Assembly (NCBI RefSeq): GCF_016919705.1
Contig: NZ_CP070368.1
Location: forward strand, 1,426,001-1,490,000
DNA from: Paracoccus methylovorus
Lineage (GTDB): Bacteria; Pseudomonadota; Alphaproteobacteria; Rhodobacterales; Rhodobacteraceae
Length of the DNA: 64,000 bases
Direction of reading: 5' to 3'
The position numbers were made by a program, and so were the translations under genes. This document shows positions 61,181 to 64,000 of this stretch, piece after piece. The notes beneath the pieces are model-generated. The model did no database searches and was not told the origin of the DNA. It saw only the letters and a list, made by a program, of their open reading frames with translations. Each line of letters opens with the position of its first letter. Positions within the stretch are counted from its first letter, which is position 1.

Positions 61181-63075
61181 CCCAGGCTGAAACCATGAAG
61201 TTGGGCGATGCCGTCAACCACCTGTCGAACAACATGAACGCAAACGCTGCCGATGTGACCAGCATTATCGGGCGTGTGGGGGCAAACGCCATGACGGCGG
61301 GCCTGAACACCACCGAGGTCGCCGCTCTGGCCACGGCTTTCCGCACTGCTGCCCCGTCGGCCGAAATCGCCGCCACTGCGATGAAGAACTTCACCAACGT
61401 TCTGTCGATGGGCGAAGGCACAACCAAGCGGCAATCCGATATGATGGCAAAGCTGGGCTTCGACGCTACCGAACTGGCCAAGCGAATGCAGGTCGATGCC
61501 CAAGGCGCGATCATTGATGTCATGGAAGCCCTTGAACGGCTTCCTGATTATGAGCGCAACGCGACACTGAACATGTTGGTCGGCACCGAAGCCGCGCCGG
61601 CCGTCTCGGGCCTTCTTACCAATCTCGACAACCTGCGCCAGTCCTTCGAATTGGTCGGCGACGAAGCTTTATATGCAGGGGCCATGCAGGCCGAATATGG
61701 TGGCGTGGCAGAAACCACTGCCGCAAAGCTGGTGGTGTTCCGTAACTATCTGACCCGGATTTCGGTCTCATTGATGCCGTTGCTGTCGGTCATCAAGGAC
61801 TTGACCGAAGCGTTGCAGCCGATGTTGCAGCGTATGGCGGAGTGGATGCAGGCCAACCCGGAAATCGTCAAAATGATCGGGATCGGGGTTGCTTCGCTCT
61901 TTGCCCTCAAGGTGGGAGTGCTGGGCATCCAGATCGTGTTCCAGTCGTTGACCGGGGCTTTCTGGTTGTTCAATGGTGTTCTGGCTGTCGGCATCCGGGC
62001 CTATGGCATTGCCCTTCGTGGGATTGCGGGTTTGTTGCGGGTGTTCGTCGCGTTGCGCACTGCACTGCCGCTGGTAGCGCGCGGTATCGCCATGATCGCG
62101 CGCGCCCTGCTCGCGAACCCCATCGGCTTGGCTGTCGCCGCCATCGCCGGTGCCGCCTATCTGATCTATCGCAATTGGGAGCCGGTCAGCGCATGGTTCC
62201 GGCGGCTCTGGGACAACGTGCGCAACATTTTCGGTGGTTTCGGCCAGTTCGTCACCGGGATATTCACCGGCGACCTGTCTGGCGCGGTGGACGGTCTGCA
62301 ACGGATTTGGGACGGTCTGAAGGGCTACTACCAAACCCTCTGGAACGGCATTGAGGGCATCTTTAAGGCCGCGTGGGAAAGCGGCATCAAGCCGATCACC
62401 GACGCCCTAGGTGTGACGGATACCATCGTTGCCAGCTGGAACATGGCCAAGGACGCCCTGGGCGCGGCGCTTGATTGGATTTCGAGCAAGTTTTCCGAGG
62501 CATGGGCCATCATCTCGCCGGTGATTGACGGGCTGAAATGGGTCAACGAGAAAGGTGCCGCAGCGGTCAACTCGGTCACCGGCGCACATAAGGGGCCGAT
62601 CAGCAGCGGCCATACCGGCACCGCCAGCAATAATGGCCTTCCTATCCTACCGCCCGCCGCCATGCCGGGCATCAGCGTCCCGACCGTCACCGCGCGCGCC
62701 CAAGGCGGCACCTTCACCCCCGGCATGCTGCTGGTCGGCGAGCGTGGCCCGGAACTGCGCTATGAGAGCCGGGGCGGCTTCATCGCCCATAACAACGCCC
62801 TGCGCGGGCTGGTCGATCTGTCGCAACGCGCCCGGTCCCTGGCCGGTTTGGTCATGGCCGGCGATGCTGGGCCGGACTTCGGCGGAACGCCGGTTCCCGC
62901 GCCGGTCGCCGCCCCCGCCGCCCGCAACCGCCAGATCACTTATTCCCCACACTACAATATTGCGATCAACGGCAGCGGTCTGGACGCCGCCCAATTGCGC
63001 GCGGCGATCCGCGCCGAAATGGGCGCGGCAGACCGCCGTGCCCGCGCAGACCTGCGGCGGCTGCTGCATGACTAA
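61075..63075 (+). pseudogene. 5'-truncated phage tail tape measure gene
   Basis: The frame encodes 666 residues of a TP901/P2-like tape measure protein, which sets tail length and guides DNA ejection: EFAEAAGKMGIAFDISAEAA, GDAVNHLSNNMNANAADVTS, hydrophobic helices at about residues 260-360 (IGIGVASLFALKVGVLGIQI; ANPIGLAVAAIAGAAYLIYR), and a C-terminus with GTFTPGMLLVGERGPELRYE. The N-terminal segment before the EFAEAAGKMG block is missing. The frame is joined to the DUF3489 remnant at about 61060, and the only start is a TTG inside conserved sequence. It overlaps gene U by eight bases. Confidence 0.85.
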
Positions 63076-63520
63076 GGTGATGATGATCCTCGGGCCGTAT
63101 CCATTCATGCTGCACACCGCCGCACCGCAGGCGGTTGCGCGGCGGTCGGAATATCGTTGGGAACAGCAGGATCGTATCGGCCGCAAGCCTGCCCGCCAGT
63201 TCCTCGGGGCCGGTTCGGACGAAATCACCATGTCGGGCGAAATCCTGCCGCATTTCGCGGGCGGTTACCGGCAGCTTGACGCCATGCGGCTGCTGGCCGG
63301 GCGCGGAAGGCCGCTCCTGCTGGTCAGCGGGCGCGGCGATGTTCTGGGCGATTGGGTGATCACCGGCATCGAGGACGAAGGCAGCGAGTTCTTTGCGGAT
63401 GGTGCTCCTGGTGTCATCGCCTTCACCATGACCATTGCCGAATATGGTGGCGACCGGGGCGGCATCAGTGCCCTGATGTCCGCAATATCGGCCATCCAGA
63501 CCATTGCGAGGCTGCTATGA
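63068..63520 (+). CDS. Phage tail protein U (P2 GpU-like)
   Basis: A 150-residue protein: MTKVMMILGPYPFMLHTAAP, RSEYRWEQQDRIGRKPARQF, EITMSGEILPHFAGGYRQLD and VLGDWVITGIEDEGSEF. This is the pattern of P2-like tail completion protein GpU, which helps terminate the contractile tail tube. It overlaps the tape measure gene by eight bases and gene X by four, normal tail-module spacing. Confidence 0.9.
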   Translation: MTKVMMILGPYPFMLHTAAPQAVARRSEYRWEQQDRIGRKPARQFLGAGSDEITMSGEILPHFAGGYRQLDAMRLLAGRGRPLLLVSGRGDVLGDWVITGIEDEGSEFFADGAPGVIAFTMTIAEYGGDRGGISALMSAISAIQTIARLL

Positions 63521-63717
63521 AATACCGCACCAAGGATGGCGATGTCGTCGATCTGATCTGCCGCCGTTATTATGATGGCGACCCGCACAGCGTCGAGGCA
63601 GTCTATGACACAAATCCCGGCCTGGCTGCATACGGCCCCGTCCTGCCTGCCGGCATTGTGATCGACCTGCCGGCCGCCCAGCCGGTCGAGCCGCAGACCA
63701 TTCGGCTGTGGGACTGA
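63517..63717 (+). CDS. Phage tail protein X (P2 GpX-like, LysM-type)
   Basis: A 66-residue protein, MKYRTKDGDVVDLICRRYYD then VYDTNPGLAAYGPVLPAGIV, matching the P2 gpX/LysM-like tail protein. It overlaps gene U by four bases and is followed one base later by gene D, the usual U-X-D order. Confidence 0.92.
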   Translation: MKYRTKDGDVVDLICRRYYDGDPHSVEAVYDTNPGLAAYGPVLPAGIVIDLPAAQPVEPQTIRLWD

Positions 63718-63718
63718 C

Positions 63719-64000
63719 ATGACGCCGGACTTCAAGATCATCGCCGCCGGGGTCAACATCACGCCCCAGATCAAGGACCGGCTGCTGGGCCTGACCATCA
63801 CGGATGAGGCCGGCACCAAGGCCGACACCGTCGAAATCGTTCTGGATGACCGCGACGGACTGATCGAGCTGCCAGCGTCAGGCGCACCGTTGCTGGTCTT
63901 TCTGGGCTACCGCGAAACCGGCCTGATCCCCATGGGGCTGTTTACCTCTGATGAGGTGATGGTGACATCACCCCCGGCTACCCTGACCATCCGGGCCAAG
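63719..64000 (+). CDS. Phage late control/tail protein D (P2 GpD-like), cut by the window edge
   Basis: The first 94 codons are visible: MTPDFKIIAAGVNITPQIKD, RLLGLTITDEAGTKADTVEI and LVFLGYRETGLIPMGLFTSD. This is the start of P2-like gpD, a baseplate hub component. It runs off the right end. With tape measure, U and X it shows a P2-like tail module that probably continues to the right. Confidence 0.92.
   Translation, partial: MTPDFKIIAAGVNITPQIKDRLLGLTITDEAGTKADTVEIVLDDRDGLIELPASGAPLLVFLGYRETGLIPMGLFTSDEVMVTSPPATLTIRAK

Larger units (their letters stand above)
54379..64000. mobile_element. Mosaic of conjugative-element and prophage remnants
   Basis: This stretch holds an ICE-type accessory block (membrane gene, ardA, DUF6499/DUF2285, AlpA-like), a relaxase remnant, an inverted capsid-gene fragment, a truncated DUF3489 block and a P2-like tail module. 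Gene ends are cut at about 58601, 59816, 60348 and 61060. No integrase or attachment site is visible inside the window. The left boundary lies near 54050-54378; the right boundary is beyond the window. Confidence 0.75.

Overview
The window looks like chromosomal DNA from a high-GC alphaproteobacterium of the Rhodobacteraceae, most likely Paracoccus or a close relative. The evidence is the gene content: phosphatidylcholine synthase, an L-malyl-CoA/beta-methylmalyl-CoA lyase of 318 residues, an Anbu-type proteasome operon, a serA-serC/serB cluster and many RTX repeats. No rRNA, tRNA or CRISPR was seen. All product names come from reading the sequence; no database search was run.

Left end (1-15.1 kb): a specialised-metabolite locus. 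A tightly coupled minus-strand operon runs PKS (KS-AT-KR-DH-ACP-TE) -> family-2 glycosyltransferase -> NRPS -> Sfp-type phosphopantetheinyl transferase. Every gene overlaps or nearly touches the next. The NRPS has a formyltransferase domain at its N-terminus and a luciferase-like flavin monooxygenase inserted inside its adenylation domain. Residues read from the adenylation pocket look glycine-like. A GT4 glycosyltransferase converges on the operon, and a WecG/TagA/CpsF glycosyltransferase diverges from it, so a glycosylated product or a nearby polysaccharide locus is possible.

Middle (15.1-54 kb): ordinary core and accessory genes. These are an ABC importer of the PotABCD/Fe3+ type; a fumarylacetoacetase-fold protein; mutS; the four-gene Anbu operon (ATP-grasp, alpha-E, transglutaminase-like, Anbu); a serralysin-like RTX metalloprotease with an internal 321-bp duplication; a STAS/RsbW-like partner-switch pair; hspQ, creA, a Na+/Pi cotransporter and a phosphatase; serA, serC and serB; pcs; a peptide-type binding protein; three cell-wall or envelope genes; a small stress membrane protein behind an EcfG-like promoter; a dadA-type dehydrogenase; an MFS exporter with a fused C-terminal domain; a dipeptide-type ABC transporter; mcl1; a D-amino-acid aminotransferase; and a second RTX protein.

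Right end (about 54-64 kb): a degraded mobile region. It begins with accessory genes typical of alphaproteobacterial conjugative elements (membrane protein, ArdA antirestriction protein, DUF6499/DUF2285-type regulators, AlpA-like helix-turn-helix). It then passes through at least four abrupt junctions: a relaxase lacking its catalytic domain, an inverted fragment of a phage prohead protease/capsid gene, a 5'-truncated small gene with a 3'-truncated DUF3489 gene, and a 5'-truncated phage tape measure gene. The tape measure is followed by intact P2-like tail genes U and X and the start of D. Two island genes, a LysE-family exporter and a DUF6499-DUF2285 pair, also carry apparent single-base frameshifts.
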